Assembly: GCF_010119975.1 (NCBI RefSeq)
Contig: NZ_CP048222.1
Coordinates: 6,362,501-6,426,500, forward strand
Reading direction: 5' to 3'
Source: Rhodocytophaga rosea
Lineage (GTDB): Bacteria; Bacteroidota; Bacteroidia; Cytophagales; 172606-1
Length of the DNA: 64,000 nt
The position numbers were made by a program, and so were the translations under genes. Under the pieces are notes generated by a model. The model was given only the letters and a program-made list of their open reading frames with translations. It was not told the origin of the DNA and searched no databases. This document shows, one piece after another, positions 1 through 9,085 of the stretch (positions within the stretch are counted from its first letter, which is position 1; the number at the start of each line of letters is the position of its first letter).

Positions 1-228
1 CTGGGCAAAAATTTTCCCTCCCTTTCGCATGTTTTCATCCCACACCGTATCAATTATTTTTATTTTAGGAGAATTTAAATTGACAATTGCCTCGCGGGTG
101 CCATCAGTAGAATCTCCAACAGCAACAATAAATTCATCACACAAAGGTAAAATAGACTGGAAGGCTTGTAAGAATGGATACCCATAGGTGAATCCATTTC
201 TTATATAGGAAAATCCACTAACTGTCAT
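1..228 (-). CDS. Glycosyltransferase family 2-like protein, N-terminal fragment
   Basis: This is the first 76 codons of a gene that runs off the left edge of the window. The product starts MTVSGFSYIRNG and contains DEFIVAVGDSTDGT, the nucleotide-sugar binding region of GT-A fold family 2 glycosyltransferases, followed by the start of the next strand (IKIIDTVWD). The upstream frame closes at a stop seven codons before the ATG, so this start is firm. A TAnnTTTG -7 element lies 22 bases upstream of the ATG. The gene is divergent from the FkbM methyltransferase and fits the surface-glycan genes beside it. The acceptor and donor sugars cannot be told from the fragment. Confidence 0.75.
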   Translation of the reverse strand, partial: MTVSGFSYIRNGFTYGYPFLQAFQSILPLCDEFIVAVGDSTDGTREAIVNLNSPKIKIIDTVWDENMRKGGKIFAQ

Positions 229-250
229 CAAAATTGGCTTTAAGTAAAGT

Positions 251-258
251 CAAAAATA
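251..258 (-). promoter_or_regulatory. Bacteroidota -7 promoter element (TATTTTTG)
   Basis: Read on the minus strand this is TATTTTTG, a match to the TAnnTTTG -7 element of Bacteroidota sigma-A promoters. It lies 22 bases before the ATG of the glycosyltransferase fragment. No TTG is found at the usual 19-base spacing, so the call rests on the -7 box alone. Confidence 0.4.
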
Positions 259-464
259 TAAAAGTTTTTTTTATCAGTAGGAATTCAACCCACTTTTCTG
301 CTTTTGTAGAATTAGTTAGCTACCAGGACAATGATGTAGAAACGTAATAAAAATAAAATAACTTGTACAGTTCTTGTGATCCTGTTCTTTAACCAGATGG
401 GTAGTATTTGAATAAATAGCAAACAAAGCCTACATTTGGTGGTTGAAGCCCAACAAACCCCGGC

Positions 465-1238
465 ATGTTTTCAGCTAAGAAATATATTAACCTGATCCGT
501 TATATTAACAACTGGCCTCATTATTTTACGGCTAAGTATTTTGATTCCAGCCAGGACCCGGTAAAATTTACGGCGAAACATCAGGTAAGGGTGCAAGTGC
601 CAAAAGGGGGAATTATGCCCATTTTCAAGGAAATTTTCATGGAGGATCTCTATGAAATCGATTTTCTGAAAAAGCGCTTGCCTGATAATCCCGTGATTGT
701 GGATGTGGGAGCCAACGTAGGTTTTTTCTCTTTGTTTATGGCTTCGCAATTTCCTAAAGCAGCTGTTTATGCTTTTGAGCCATTGCCTGGAAATTTCAAA
801 CACCTGGAGAAGCATTTTCAGTTAAACCCGGATAAAAAACTGGTAGCCCAGAACAAAGCCGTTGCCGGTAGTAAAGGTACCCTCACTTTACATTATAATC
901 CGGAAGTAAATTTTACAGCGCTTGCTTCCATGCATACCACGTTTGATGCCTCGAATACCCGGCAAGTGGAGGTAGAATCGGTAAGTTTGCCAGATATCTT
1001 CAATCAATTTAATCTTCAGAAAATAGACCTGCTTAAATTAGATTGTGAAGGCGCAGAGTATGATATTTTGTATCAATGCCCGGCAGAGTTGTTTCCCAGA
1101 ATAAGCCAGATTGCCATGGAAACGCATGCAGGTAAAAAGCCAAATGAAAATACAGAAGCCTTAGCCGCTTATTTGCAGAAACAGGGCTATCAGCTCAAGT
1201 CGGATGCAAACCATTTTATCTGGGCATGGAGAAATTAA
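465..1238 (+). CDS. FkbM family SAM-dependent methyltransferase
   Basis: The 257-residue product is a class I methyltransferase of the FkbM family, which O-methylates sugars in glycans and natural products. The SAM-binding motif I is VDVGANVG (residues 79-86), an acidic strand-2 end follows (AFEP, 103-106), and the family signature KLDCEGAEYDIL (191-202) is intact. There is no signal peptide or membrane span, so it is cytoplasmic. It sits just before two GT4 glycosyltransferases on the same strand, with 46 bases to the next likely start, so it probably methylates a sugar of the same surface glycan. The exact acceptor is unknown. Confidence 0.88.
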   Translation: MFSAKKYINLIRYINNWPHYFTAKYFDSSQDPVKFTAKHQVRVQVPKGGIMPIFKEIFMEDLYEIDFLKKRLPDNPVIVDVGANVGFFSLFMASQFPKAAVYAFEPLPGNFKHLEKHFQLNPDKKLVAQNKAVAGSKGTLTLHYNPEVNFTALASMHTTFDASNTRQVEVESVSLPDIFNQFNLQKIDLLKLDCEGAEYDILYQCPAELFPRISQIAMETHAGKKPNENTEALAAYLQKQGYQLKSDANHFIWAWRN

Positions 1239-1284
1239 TGGATAGTTGGAATTTTATAATTCATTGATCATAGGCCTCTGTCGC

Positions 1285-2409
1285 ATGAAAATAGCCTTTT
1301 TCTGTTCTTCTGAAGCCTGGGGCGGCCTGGAAATGAACCTGTATAGGCTGGCGGTCAGGTTGAAAGCGAGAGGACATGAGATCAAGGTATTTGCTTTTCC
1401 AGGAAGTTCATTTTTTCAGCAAGCGCAAAAATCTGGTTTATCACCGGTAGCTTTACGGGTGAAACGCCACTATACAGATTTCCGCTCGGCGGCCAGATTA
1501 GCCAGACTATTGAAACAGGAAGAGTATAAGGTTTTACTGTTTTCTATTGCAAAGGACAATTATATAGCCGGCTGGGCCAAGATTTTTTTCTATCGGCAAC
1601 TGCATATTATCTATATCCAGCAAATGATTCTGGGTATTCCGAAAAAAAGCCTTATCCAGACATTTTTGTACCGGAATCTTTCAGCCTGGGTTTCTCCTTC
1701 ACACGTACTTGCCACACAGGTTACCCAGCAAACACATATGCCAGTGGACCGCATTCACATTGTTCCCCTGGGTATAGAAACAGAAACATTTTCCAATCAT
1801 ACTATCGGTAAGGCAGAGGCTCGCAGAAGATTAGAACTTCCGAAAAATGTGTTTATGGCTGGCACTGTTGGCAGACTTGATCCTTCCAAAGGACAGGATG
1901 TATTGATAAAAGCTATCGGTTTGCTGAAACAAAAAAACATTAAAATACATGCTTTATTTGTAGGCAAAGAAACATTTGGTGATACCCGTAAATACCCCCA
2001 ATCGCTCAAAGAATTAAGCATACAGCTACAGGTAGAAACTCAGATTCATTTCAGAGATTTCACTTCAGAGCCTGCGCTTGCGTTTACTGCCCTGGATGTA
2101 TTCGTGATGTCTTCGCATGCGGAGGCTTTTGGCATGGTAACCGTTGAAGCTATGGCCTCAGGATTGCCAGTAATTGGGACACAAACGGGAGGTACGCCAG
2201 AAATACTCGAAGAAGGAAATTTGGGTTTGCTTTTTCCGCCTAACGATCACAAAAATCTGGCAGAGGCACTTGAGAAAATATACCTGGACGCTGATTTACG
2301 AAAAACTTTAGGCGTAAAGGCCAGGCAGTCAGCCATTCAGAAGTACAGCTATCAGGCGCAATGTACATTACTGGAAAATGTAATAAGTAAGATATTGCAG
2401 GAAAATTGA
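1285..2409 (+). CDS. Glycosyltransferase family 4 (GT-B fold)
   Basis: A 374-residue retaining GT-B glycosyltransferase. The N-terminal half starts MKIAFFCSSEAWGG, a typical first Rossmann strand with the GG loop. The C-terminal GT1 domain has GTVGRLDPSKGQDVLIKA near residue 194 and the E-x7-E motif EAFGMVTVE near residue 280, followed by ASGLPVIGTQTGGTPEI, which holds the nucleotide-sugar. A TTG start 39 bases upstream is open in frame, but the ATG chosen here gives the normal family N-terminus. It lies between the FkbM methyltransferase and another GT4 and should act on the same glycan or lipid-linked oligosaccharide at the cytoplasmic membrane. Confidence 0.9.
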   Translation: MKIAFFCSSEAWGGLEMNLYRLAVRLKARGHEIKVFAFPGSSFFQQAQKSGLSPVALRVKRHYTDFRSAARLARLLKQEEYKVLLFSIAKDNYIAGWAKIFFYRQLHIIYIQQMILGIPKKSLIQTFLYRNLSAWVSPSHVLATQVTQQTHMPVDRIHIVPLGIETETFSNHTIGKAEARRRLELPKNVFMAGTVGRLDPSKGQDVLIKAIGLLKQKNIKIHALFVGKETFGDTRKYPQSLKELSIQLQVETQIHFRDFTSEPALAFTALDVFVMSSHAEAFGMVTVEAMASGLPVIGTQTGGTPEILEEGNLGLLFPPNDHKNLAEALEKIYLDADLRKTLGVKARQSAIQKYSYQAQCTLLENVISKILQEN

Positions 2410-2475
2410 AAGAATGGCACAAGCAAGCCTGTATTTTCGCATCTTCGCTTATAATAGCAAAACTCAAAGGTTAGC

Positions 2476-3546
2476 ATGAAAATTAATTTTGATGTAACAT
2501 CTCTCGTACGGGAAAATCTGACAGGTATTGGTGTCTATACTAAAAATCTGATTCAAGCCATTCAACAATTTCCCGGTATAGAATGTACCGGTACCTACCG
2601 CCTATCCAGATTCAAGAAAAGAAAGCTGATTGAGTTGCATGCTAGCTTACCCGTAAAACCCTATCTTCCGGTTATTTCAGGCTATTTGCCTGCTTCTTAT
2701 GATATTTTTCATGGACCTGACTTCCGCATTCCCGTGGGACACTCCTTCAAAAAAGTAGTTACTATTCATGATATGGTGGTTTTTCAGCGGGAACTGGTAG
2801 ACGAAAAATTTTCGCAGGCTGGCATGGCAAAAATGAAACGCATGCTTTCCAGGGGAAAACCAGATCATATTATGGTTGATTCTGCTTTTACACAAAGCGA
2901 GTTTCTTAAACATTTTCCGGAATGGGAATCTCAAACAACGGTTGTGCACCTGGGCATGGATCATATCCGGATACAAACTGAAAAACTGCCGGCTATTTAT
3001 GATTTTCCTTATGTGATCTTTGTTGGTACTGTAGAAAAAAGAAAAAATGTGAGCCGCATTATTGAGGCATTTGCCCAGGTTTCTCCAGCCTATCCTGACC
3101 TGCGTTTACTGATCATTGGGGGAAAAGGGATGTTATCCGGACCGATATTCAACGAATTGGAAGCAAATCCGGCAAAAGATAAGATTATCTACAAAGGGTT
3201 TGTAACTGAGAATGAACTGATCGCTTTATATCAGCATGCTTTGTTCACCTTGTATCCATCCATGTATGAAGGTTTTGGTATTCCGATCCTGGAATCTATG
3301 CGTTTGTCCTGTCCGGTGCTCACCAGCAATATTGGTTCTATGGCAGAAGTAAGCGGCCAGGCGGCCTTGCATGTAAATCCTTTTGATGTAGAGGACATTA
3401 CTGCAGGTATGATTCAATTGCTGGAAAACCCGACTTTACGTCAGCAACTCGTAGAATCAGGGCATGAGCGGGTAAAACAGTTTACCTGGCAAGCTTGTGC
3501 AGAAAATACCATCCAGGTATATAAACAAGTACTTTCTGATAAGTAA
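2476..3546 (+). CDS. Glycosyltransferase family 4, mannosyltransferase-like
   Basis: A 356-residue GT-B enzyme. The N-terminal half has SLVRENLTGIGVYTKNL, the glycine-rich loop of the WbaZ/mtfB-like group, and IHDMVVF. The C-terminal GT1 domain has FVGTVEKRKNVSRIIEAF (about residue 180) and the E-x7-E motif EGFGIPILE (E265 and E273). The upstream gene ends 66 bases before the ATG, so the three genes 465-3546 are probably one transcript for surface polysaccharide or O-antigen assembly. The group often transfers mannose, but the donor cannot be read from sequence alone. Confidence 0.9.
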   Translation: MKINFDVTSLVRENLTGIGVYTKNLIQAIQQFPGIECTGTYRLSRFKKRKLIELHASLPVKPYLPVISGYLPASYDIFHGPDFRIPVGHSFKKVVTIHDMVVFQRELVDEKFSQAGMAKMKRMLSRGKPDHIMVDSAFTQSEFLKHFPEWESQTTVVHLGMDHIRIQTEKLPAIYDFPYVIFVGTVEKRKNVSRIIEAFAQVSPAYPDLRLLIIGGKGMLSGPIFNELEANPAKDKIIYKGFVTENELIALYQHALFTLYPSMYEGFGIPILESMRLSCPVLTSNIGSMAEVSGQAALHVNPFDVEDITAGMIQLLENPTLRQQLVESGHERVKQFTWQACAENTIQVYKQVLSDK

Positions 3547-3823
3547 TCCGTTATTTTTAAGATATTGTGCTTTTTGGTAAATCAATTGCTGCCTAATAAA
3601 ACGGTCATCCTTTCCTAGCCAGCGCCATTAGTTTTATCCTGTAAATCATTTAAGTACTTGTATTTCTATACTATGTATGATAAGCCAGGAATGTAGATTG
3701 AAAATAATGATACCGAAGGATACTTTTAACTTTTTCTTGCATTAAAAGCAGTTTCCAATTTCTTTTCAAGCTTCTTTTTTATTTGTGAAACTGGCTGTGT
3801 TGGGTTCGTTTAAAGGTATTTCT

Positions 3824-6800
3824 ATGAAAAAACGTTTACTGGTTTGTTGTATTCTATTGCTTTGGGTAACAGGTATTCAGGCGCAAAAGCGTCCGTTTCA
3901 ATTTCATCTTTCTACAAAAAAAGGAGACTACCTGCCGCATACCTTAATTGTAAAATACAAGCCTGAAGCCATTCTGAAGAAAACAAATAAGGCTAAGTTT
4001 GCACCGGATTTTAGTACATCCCTAAAAAAACTGGGTGTGAAAGAATCCAGGCAGTTGTTTAACTGGAAAAAGCCTGCAAACCATGCACAAAACATCAATA
4101 AAAATAAAAAAAGCTACTTTAGCCAGCTATCTCTGATTCACCGGATTGAACTAGATCCATCTGTAGATCTGCAAAAAGCCATTAACCTGCTGCTTTCAGA
4201 TCCAGCTATAGAATATGCCGAGCCTATTCCTGCCAGAGCGATTCCTTTACATGTTCCTAATGATACTTACGCCAGCGCACCAACTGGCGATCCCTATGCT
4301 GGGAGTATATACAATGGTAAGCAGTATTATCTTTCTACAATTAAAGCCTATGAAGCCTGGGATGTTCAGAAGGGTGACCCCAATGTGACAATCGGAATTA
4401 TTGATTTTGGGATAGATATAAACCATGAAGATTTGAAGGATAATATTAAGTACAACCTGGGAGAATATGGACTGGATGAACTAGGCGATGATAAACGTAC
4501 CAATGGCATAGATGATGATGAAGACGGCTATACTGATAATTACGCCGGATGGAATGCGGTACGAGACAATGGAGACCTTAAAGAGGATACACATGGTACA
4601 AGGGTAGGGGGTGTTGCAGCAGGTACGCCGGATAATGGAAAAGGTATTGCAGGTGTAGGATATAATTGTACGTATATACCCGTAACAGCCTACGAAATCA
4701 ATAATCCGCTTTTTTATGGATGGTATGGGGTAGAATATGCCTTGCTGAAAGGTGCTAAAATAATTAACCTGTCTTATGCCACTGGCCGGAAAGACCAAAG
4801 TGGATATAGCCAGGCAGAGCAAGATCTGATCAACATTATTATAAATGATTTTGATGCAATCGTAGTGGCAGCAGCCGGAAACGAAAATGGGGAAATAGAT
4901 TATTATCCTGCTTCTTATGATAATGTACTTTCGGTAGGTGCTTCGGATGCCTATGATGTAAAAGCAGGGTTTGCTACCTACAGCAAACACATAGATATTA
5001 TGGCACCAGGCTATTTGGCACAAACGACCATAGACAACAGTTTGATAGCCGGTGGCTATGGTGCCGATAATGGAAGTTCCTATGCGGCTCCGCAGGTGGC
5101 AGGTGCTGCAGCATTGATTCGCTCCCAGTTTCCAAATCTCACCGCCACAGAAGTTATGCAGCGGTTACTGGCTACTGCTGATGATATCTATAATCTGCCG
5201 GGGAACGCAGCCTATATTGGCAAGCTGGGTAAAGGCCGTTTGAATGTGTACCGGGCTGTAACCGAAATGGTGAAAATTACCGATACTGAGATTAAAGGAT
5301 TTGATAGCCGTCCGTTTTTATGGGCCAATCAGGAAGCAAGCTTTTCTTTTGAATATTTCAATCATATTAACCGCCTGAACGATTTTCAGGTGTCGCTCTC
5401 AACAAATTCTCCTTACATTGATATTCTGGATGGCACTGCTGCCATGGGTTTTCTGGACACTCAGGAAACCGTAGCACAGGATGGTGATCCTTTCCGTATT
5501 TTCGTAAAACAAGGTACACCTGTTAATACGAAAGTTACCTTCAAACTAACCTATACAGATGGCATTCACACCGGGTTCGATTATGTAACCTTTATTGTAA
5601 ATCCTGATTACCTGAATATTGATATAAATGAAGTGCAGTTAACAGCAACCAGCCGGGGTAGGGTAGGATTTAATGATATGCTGAAAGCAGATGGAGGAAT
5701 CGGTGTGGTATATGGAAATAAATCCTTGCTTTCTGAAGCCGGTCTGATGCTGGGCACTTCTGCTACGAAAGTTTCTAATAATATCAGTAATGTGCCAGGC
5801 GTAAGTAAAGACAATCTTTTCACTACACTTAAACAAATCTGGTATAACAGCAGTAACAATGCTGATATTTCAGCCGGAGGTATATTTACAGATACAATAA
5901 GCAATGCCAACCAAATAGGGCTTGTGGTAACTCACCAGTCGTATGCCTGGCAGGAAGCGCCAAATGATAAGTATGTAATTGTAGAGTATAAGATTAAAAA
6001 TGTGGGGAATGATGCAATTACAGACCTATATGCTGGTATGTTTGCCGACTGGGATATTGGAGATAAAAGCGGCAATGTTGTACAATGGGATGCTGCCAAT
6101 CAACTGGGTTATGTATACAATAAGAATTCTGGAAATGTATATGCCGGGGTTCAACTTTTAAGCAGCCAGACTCCACATTATTATGCCCTGGATGATATTT
6201 CCGGAACCAATATGTATGATGGCTTTTCGAAAGCTGAGAAGTTTGCTGTGCTTTCCGGTGGCCTTACTAAGACGACTTCTACTGATGGCGCTACCGATGT
6301 TGCCCATACCTTGTCTGCACAAATTCAGAATCTACAGCCCAATGCAACCATTACGGTGGCCTTTGCTTTTCTGGCTGCAGATAACCTGACTGATTTAAAG
6401 GCTGCTGCCCAGGTCGCTAAAGCTAAGTTTATCGAAGTGAAAACTGGCCCTGTTCCGGAATTGCCGGATATAGAAGCTTGTAAAAATGAGGCTATGAGCC
6501 TGGCGCCATTGAATGGAAATGTGTTTAAATTATACAATAGCTTCCCATTAACTACACCCATAGCCCAGGGAAACACGTTCAATCTTGGCCTAATTACCAA
6601 AGACAGTACCTATTATCTGACCAATGTTGATTCACTATACGAAAGTGAGCCGCTGACTTTATTGGTGAAAAGTATCAATCATATTTCAGCGTTTAACATG
6701 GTTGAAGATACCATTGGCTTGCAGGAACAGGAATTATTACAGGTACTGGATAAAACAGCAGGAGCAGTAAAATGGCAGTGGGATTTTGGCGATAACACGA

Positions 6801-8164
6801 CCAGTAAGCAGCAAAATCCAACACATATCTACGCAAATCCGGGTAAATACACCGTTAAATTAACTACAGAAAACAGCATGGGTTGTAAAAATACGGTAAC
6901 AAAAGAAGTATTGGTGGTAAATGGTAAAAAAAGCCTCACGCCGGATGTATCTCCCGTTACAATCTGTATCAATGAAGGAGTAACAGTTTTACCCACTAAT
7001 GGAACAAATTTCAAACTTTATAACAGCCTTCCATTAACATCTCCCGTAGCTGCCGGAAGCTCATTCTTTGTAGGCAATATCACCAGGGATACAGTCTTGT
7101 ATGTAACCTGTACAGATTTTCTGTTTGAAAGCGAACCGGCGGCTGTAAACATCAAAGTAGCGCCAATTCGGGCCAATTTTACTTTCCTGAAAGATACACT
7201 TAGCTTATTCGACAATGAAAAATTAAATCTGGCCGACAAAAGCCAGCATGCTGTAAAATGGCAGTGGGATTTTGGTAATGGTACAACCAGCCGGCAGCAA
7301 AATCCCGGGTATACATATACTATACCTGGTGAATATACAATAATGCTAGAGGTTGAAAATGCCAATGGATGTAAGGATAGTTTTACACGGGATATTGTAG
7401 TCGTGAATGGCAGAAAGAGCTTAAAGCCGCTCGTTTCCAATATCAATGCTTGCCGCAACGAGTCTGTGCAGGTAGCACCCGGTAATGGTGAGCTGTTTAA
7501 TTTTTATACCAGTTTACCACTCACTTCCCCCGTTGCTACCGGAAAAACCCTGGAATTGGGTCAAGCCCTGAAAGATACCCTGTTGTATGTAACTTGTATC
7601 GATTTTCTGTATGAAAGTGAACCAGTAGCTGTTCAGATAAAAGTATCCGGCATTAGCGCCAATTTCCAGATTTCTAAAGACACCATTAACCTGGAGCAAC
7701 AGGAAATACTGAATCTGACAGATAAAACCAGTGACGCTGTAAAATGGCTGTGGCAATTTGGCGATGGACAAACCAGTACGGAACAGAATCCTTCGCATCT
7801 GTACACAGAAACTGGAGAATATACCATTATTCTGCTGTCAGAAAATGCATCTGGTTGCCAGGATAGTCATACTGCCTATATTACGGTTGTTCGTACCACC
7901 GGTCTTGCCGAGGAATTAAGCAAAGCCATACAGATATTTCCTGTACCTTCTACTGGTAAAGTATATTTGAAAGCAGAAGATAAGTTTAGTCTTTTGTTAC
8001 CTGCTCAAGTTCAGGTAATTAGCCAGTTAGGACAGATTGTTCATGAGCAGACAATTTACTCAGCTAATCAGACCTTTGATTTGACTCACTTGCTTAAAGG
8101 CGTATATATGGTGCGGATTTCTTCAGGCAATCACCAGGTGATGAAGCGAATTATTCTGCAATGA
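3824..8164 (+). CDS. Secreted subtilisin-like (S8) protease with PKD repeats and T9SS sorting domain
   Basis: A 1446-residue exported protease. The ATG chosen gives a signal peptide (MKKRLLVCCILLLWVTG, then IQAQ); a GTG 39 bases upstream would bury it. An inhibitor-like propeptide is followed by the S8 domain with all three catalytic regions: Asp in GIIDFGIDI (about residue 192), His in DTHGTRVGG (about 255) and Ser in GSSYAAPQVAG (about 415; the usual form is GTSMA). A long beta-rich region follows. Then come three copies of a 162-residue unit, each a small domain plus a PKD domain (WQWDFG at about 985, 1147 and 1309). The last 80 residues look like a T9SS type A sorting domain (IQIFPVPSTGK, GVYMVRI). 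It is predicted to reach the cell surface by the Por system. A strong hairpin terminator follows. Confidence 0.93.
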   Translation: MKKRLLVCCILLLWVTGIQAQKRPFQFHLSTKKGDYLPHTLIVKYKPEAILKKTNKAKFAPDFSTSLKKLGVKESRQLFNWKKPANHAQNINKNKKSYFSQLSLIHRIELDPSVDLQKAINLLLSDPAIEYAEPIPARAIPLHVPNDTYASAPTGDPYAGSIYNGKQYYLSTIKAYEAWDVQKGDPNVTIGIIDFGIDINHEDLKDNIKYNLGEYGLDELGDDKRTNGIDDDEDGYTDNYAGWNAVRDNGDLKEDTHGTRVGGVAAGTPDNGKGIAGVGYNCTYIPVTAYEINNPLFYGWYGVEYALLKGAKIINLSYATGRKDQSGYSQAEQDLINIIINDFDAIVVAAAGNENGEIDYYPASYDNVLSVGASDAYDVKAGFATYSKHIDIMAPGYLAQTTIDNSLIAGGYGADNGSSYAAPQVAGAAALIRSQFPNLTATEVMQRLLATADDIYNLPGNAAYIGKLGKGRLNVYRAVTEMVKITDTEIKGFDSRPFLWANQEASFSFEYFNHINRLNDFQVSLSTNSPYIDILDGTAAMGFLDTQETVAQDGDPFRIFVKQGTPVNTKVTFKLTYTDGIHTGFDYVTFIVNPDYLNIDINEVQLTATSRGRVGFNDMLKADGGIGVVYGNKSLLSEAGLMLGTSATKVSNNISNVPGVSKDNLFTTLKQIWYNSSNNADISAGGIFTDTISNANQIGLVVTHQSYAWQEAPNDKYVIVEYKIKNVGNDAITDLYAGMFADWDIGDKSGNVVQWDAANQLGYVYNKNSGNVYAGVQLLSSQTPHYYALDDISGTNMYDGFSKAEKFAVLSGGLTKTTSTDGATDVAHTLSAQIQNLQPNATITVAFAFLAADNLTDLKAAAQVAKAKFIEVKTGPVPELPDIEACKNEAMSLAPLNGNVFKLYNSFPLTTPIAQGNTFNLGLITKDSTYYLTNVDSLYESEPLTLLVKSINHISAFNMVEDTIGLQEQELLQVLDKTAGAVKWQWDFGDNTTSKQQNPTHIYANPGKYTVKLTTENSMGCKNTVTKEVLVVNGKKSLTPDVSPVTICINEGVTVLPTNGTNFKLYNSLPLTSPVAAGSSFFVGNITRDTVLYVTCTDFLFESEPAAVNIKVAPIRANFTFLKDTLSLFDNEKLNLADKSQHAVKWQWDFGNGTTSRQQNPGYTYTIPGEYTIMLEVENANGCKDSFTRDIVVVNGRKSLKPLVSNINACRNESVQVAPGNGELFNFYTSLPLTSPVATGKTLELGQALKDTLLYVTCIDFLYESEPVAVQIKVSGISANFQISKDTINLEQQEILNLTDKTSDAVKWLWQFGDGQTSTEQNPSHLYTETGEYTIILLSENASGCQDSHTAYITVVRTTGLAEELSKAIQIFPVPSTGKVYLKAEDKFSLLLPAQVQVISQLGQIVHEQTIYSANQTFDLTHLLKGVYMVRISSGNHQVMKRIILQ
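6466..7923 (+). repeat. Three 486-bp in-frame repeats coding [small domain + PKD]
   Basis: Within the subtilase gene the codon for the same tryptophan of the PKD motif lies at 6779, 7265 and 7751, exactly 486 bases (162 codons) apart. Other landmarks repeat in register, such as F(K/N)(L/F)Y(N/T)S(L/F)PLT and (Y/F)ESEP. The DNA has diverged, so these are old duplications kept at constant length rather than recent ones. Outer limits are approximate. Confidence 0.85.
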
Positions 8165-8239
8165 TTGTAGTAGTGACTAGTGGGATTAAAAGCTGTAAGT
8201 TTATATCTGACCCATACAGCAGGTTTAGCAAAAAGCATA

Positions 8240-8275
8240 AAACACAAAAGGCAGGTTTCCCTGCCTTTTGTGTTT
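8240..8275. terminator. Bidirectional intrinsic terminator
   Basis: A perfect 16-bp stem (8240-8255 with 8260-8275) with a TTTC loop. The arm ends are A-rich on one side and T-rich on the other, so it can work in both directions. It lies between the convergent subtilase and Gp157-family genes. Confidence 0.88.
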
Positions 8276-8347
8276 ACAAGCCTTTAGAAAAGCAAAATAG
8301 TCTTTCAAATCAGATTTGCTTAATACTTTGTACTCAAATCTCACTGA

Positions 8348-8833
8348 TCACCTTATTACCGGATGCTGGTTTTCCTGGACATGTGCGCCAGGTACATTCT
8401 CCCCAGATTTAATAGCACGTTTGATAGCCAGCTTATCGACCTGAATATCCAATTTTACCGTTTTAAAGCGGTCAGGTATTTTTTCCGCATCTTCAATAAC
8501 ACATTCCTCACTATTTCGTACACCGATGCTATGTGTGCCAGTACGTATATTTCCAAATTCCTGTACCGCCTGTACCAGTCCTTTATGTAGAAATTCCAAT
8601 ACAGCGGTATTCTTACGTTTAAGCATTTGCAGCCGTTTTATCTCCTCATCGATCCGGTCATTCTGTGTATTCAGGTTGCCGATAAATTCTACATAGGCCA
8701 GACTTTTAGCAGATAATTCATCTGCATTAATAGCAAGCGCCTGCTCAATTTCAGGTGTCAACTCTCCATCGTTCTGCTCAACTTCACTTAACAGCCTTGT
8801 GTATTCCTGGCGGATGTTTAATAATGTTTTCAT
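8348..8833 (-). CDS. Siphovirus Gp157-family protein
   Basis: A 161-residue cytoplasmic protein resembling the Gp157 family, first seen in Streptococcus thermophilus phages. It has an acidic helical N-terminus, a central coiled coil ending IDEEIKRLQMLKRKN (about 78-92), a short beta segment (THSIGVRNSEECVIEDAEKIP) and the family C-terminal motif KRAIKSGENVPGAHV. Family members occur in phages and bacterial genomes and have been linked to phage resistance in streptococci; the molecular role is unknown. Here it is a single gene with no phage genes around it. It is divergent from sbcD, with 252 bases between the starts. The family assignment is by eye from the C-terminal motif and layout. Confidence 0.75.
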   Translation of the reverse strand: MKTLLNIRQEYTRLLSEVEQNDGELTPEIEQALAINADELSAKSLAYVEFIGNLNTQNDRIDEEIKRLQMLKRKNTAVLEFLHKGLVQAVQEFGNIRTGTHSIGVRNSEECVIEDAEKIPDRFKTVKLDIQVDKLAIKRAIKSGENVPGAHVQENQHPVIR

Positions 8834-9085
8834 GCGGTAAATTATTGATTTATAGGGCTTTTATAAGTGCTTTTTCCTACTTAAATATAACAAAAAACCG
8901 GCAGTTTTCATTCATGCATTTCCTGTTTTTTCGGGCTTGTTTTCCATAAAAATAAATGACTTTATAAGCCTTTGTAAGCCAATCTTTTTGCACTCCAAAG
9001 CAAAATTATTCGCCTGCCCTCTACTGATTGTACAGCGAAACTTTGTTAATTTGTATAATAAGCCATTTACAAACCACGCTCGATT

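Noticed and set aside
1246-1284. Upstream TTG start for the GT4 gene
   Set aside because: The ATG at 1285 gives the normal first strand of the fold; the 13 extra residues have no family support.
4481-5023. 180-codon open frame on the minus strand inside the subtilase gene
   Set aside because: It is the reverse complement of the well-conserved S8 domain, is made largely of I, Y, S and C, and has no family landmarks.
7018-7458. 146-codon open frame on the minus strand in the PKD repeats
   Set aside because: It mirrors the repeat coding strand; a similar shadow frame appears in the neighbouring repeat, as expected from periodic codons.
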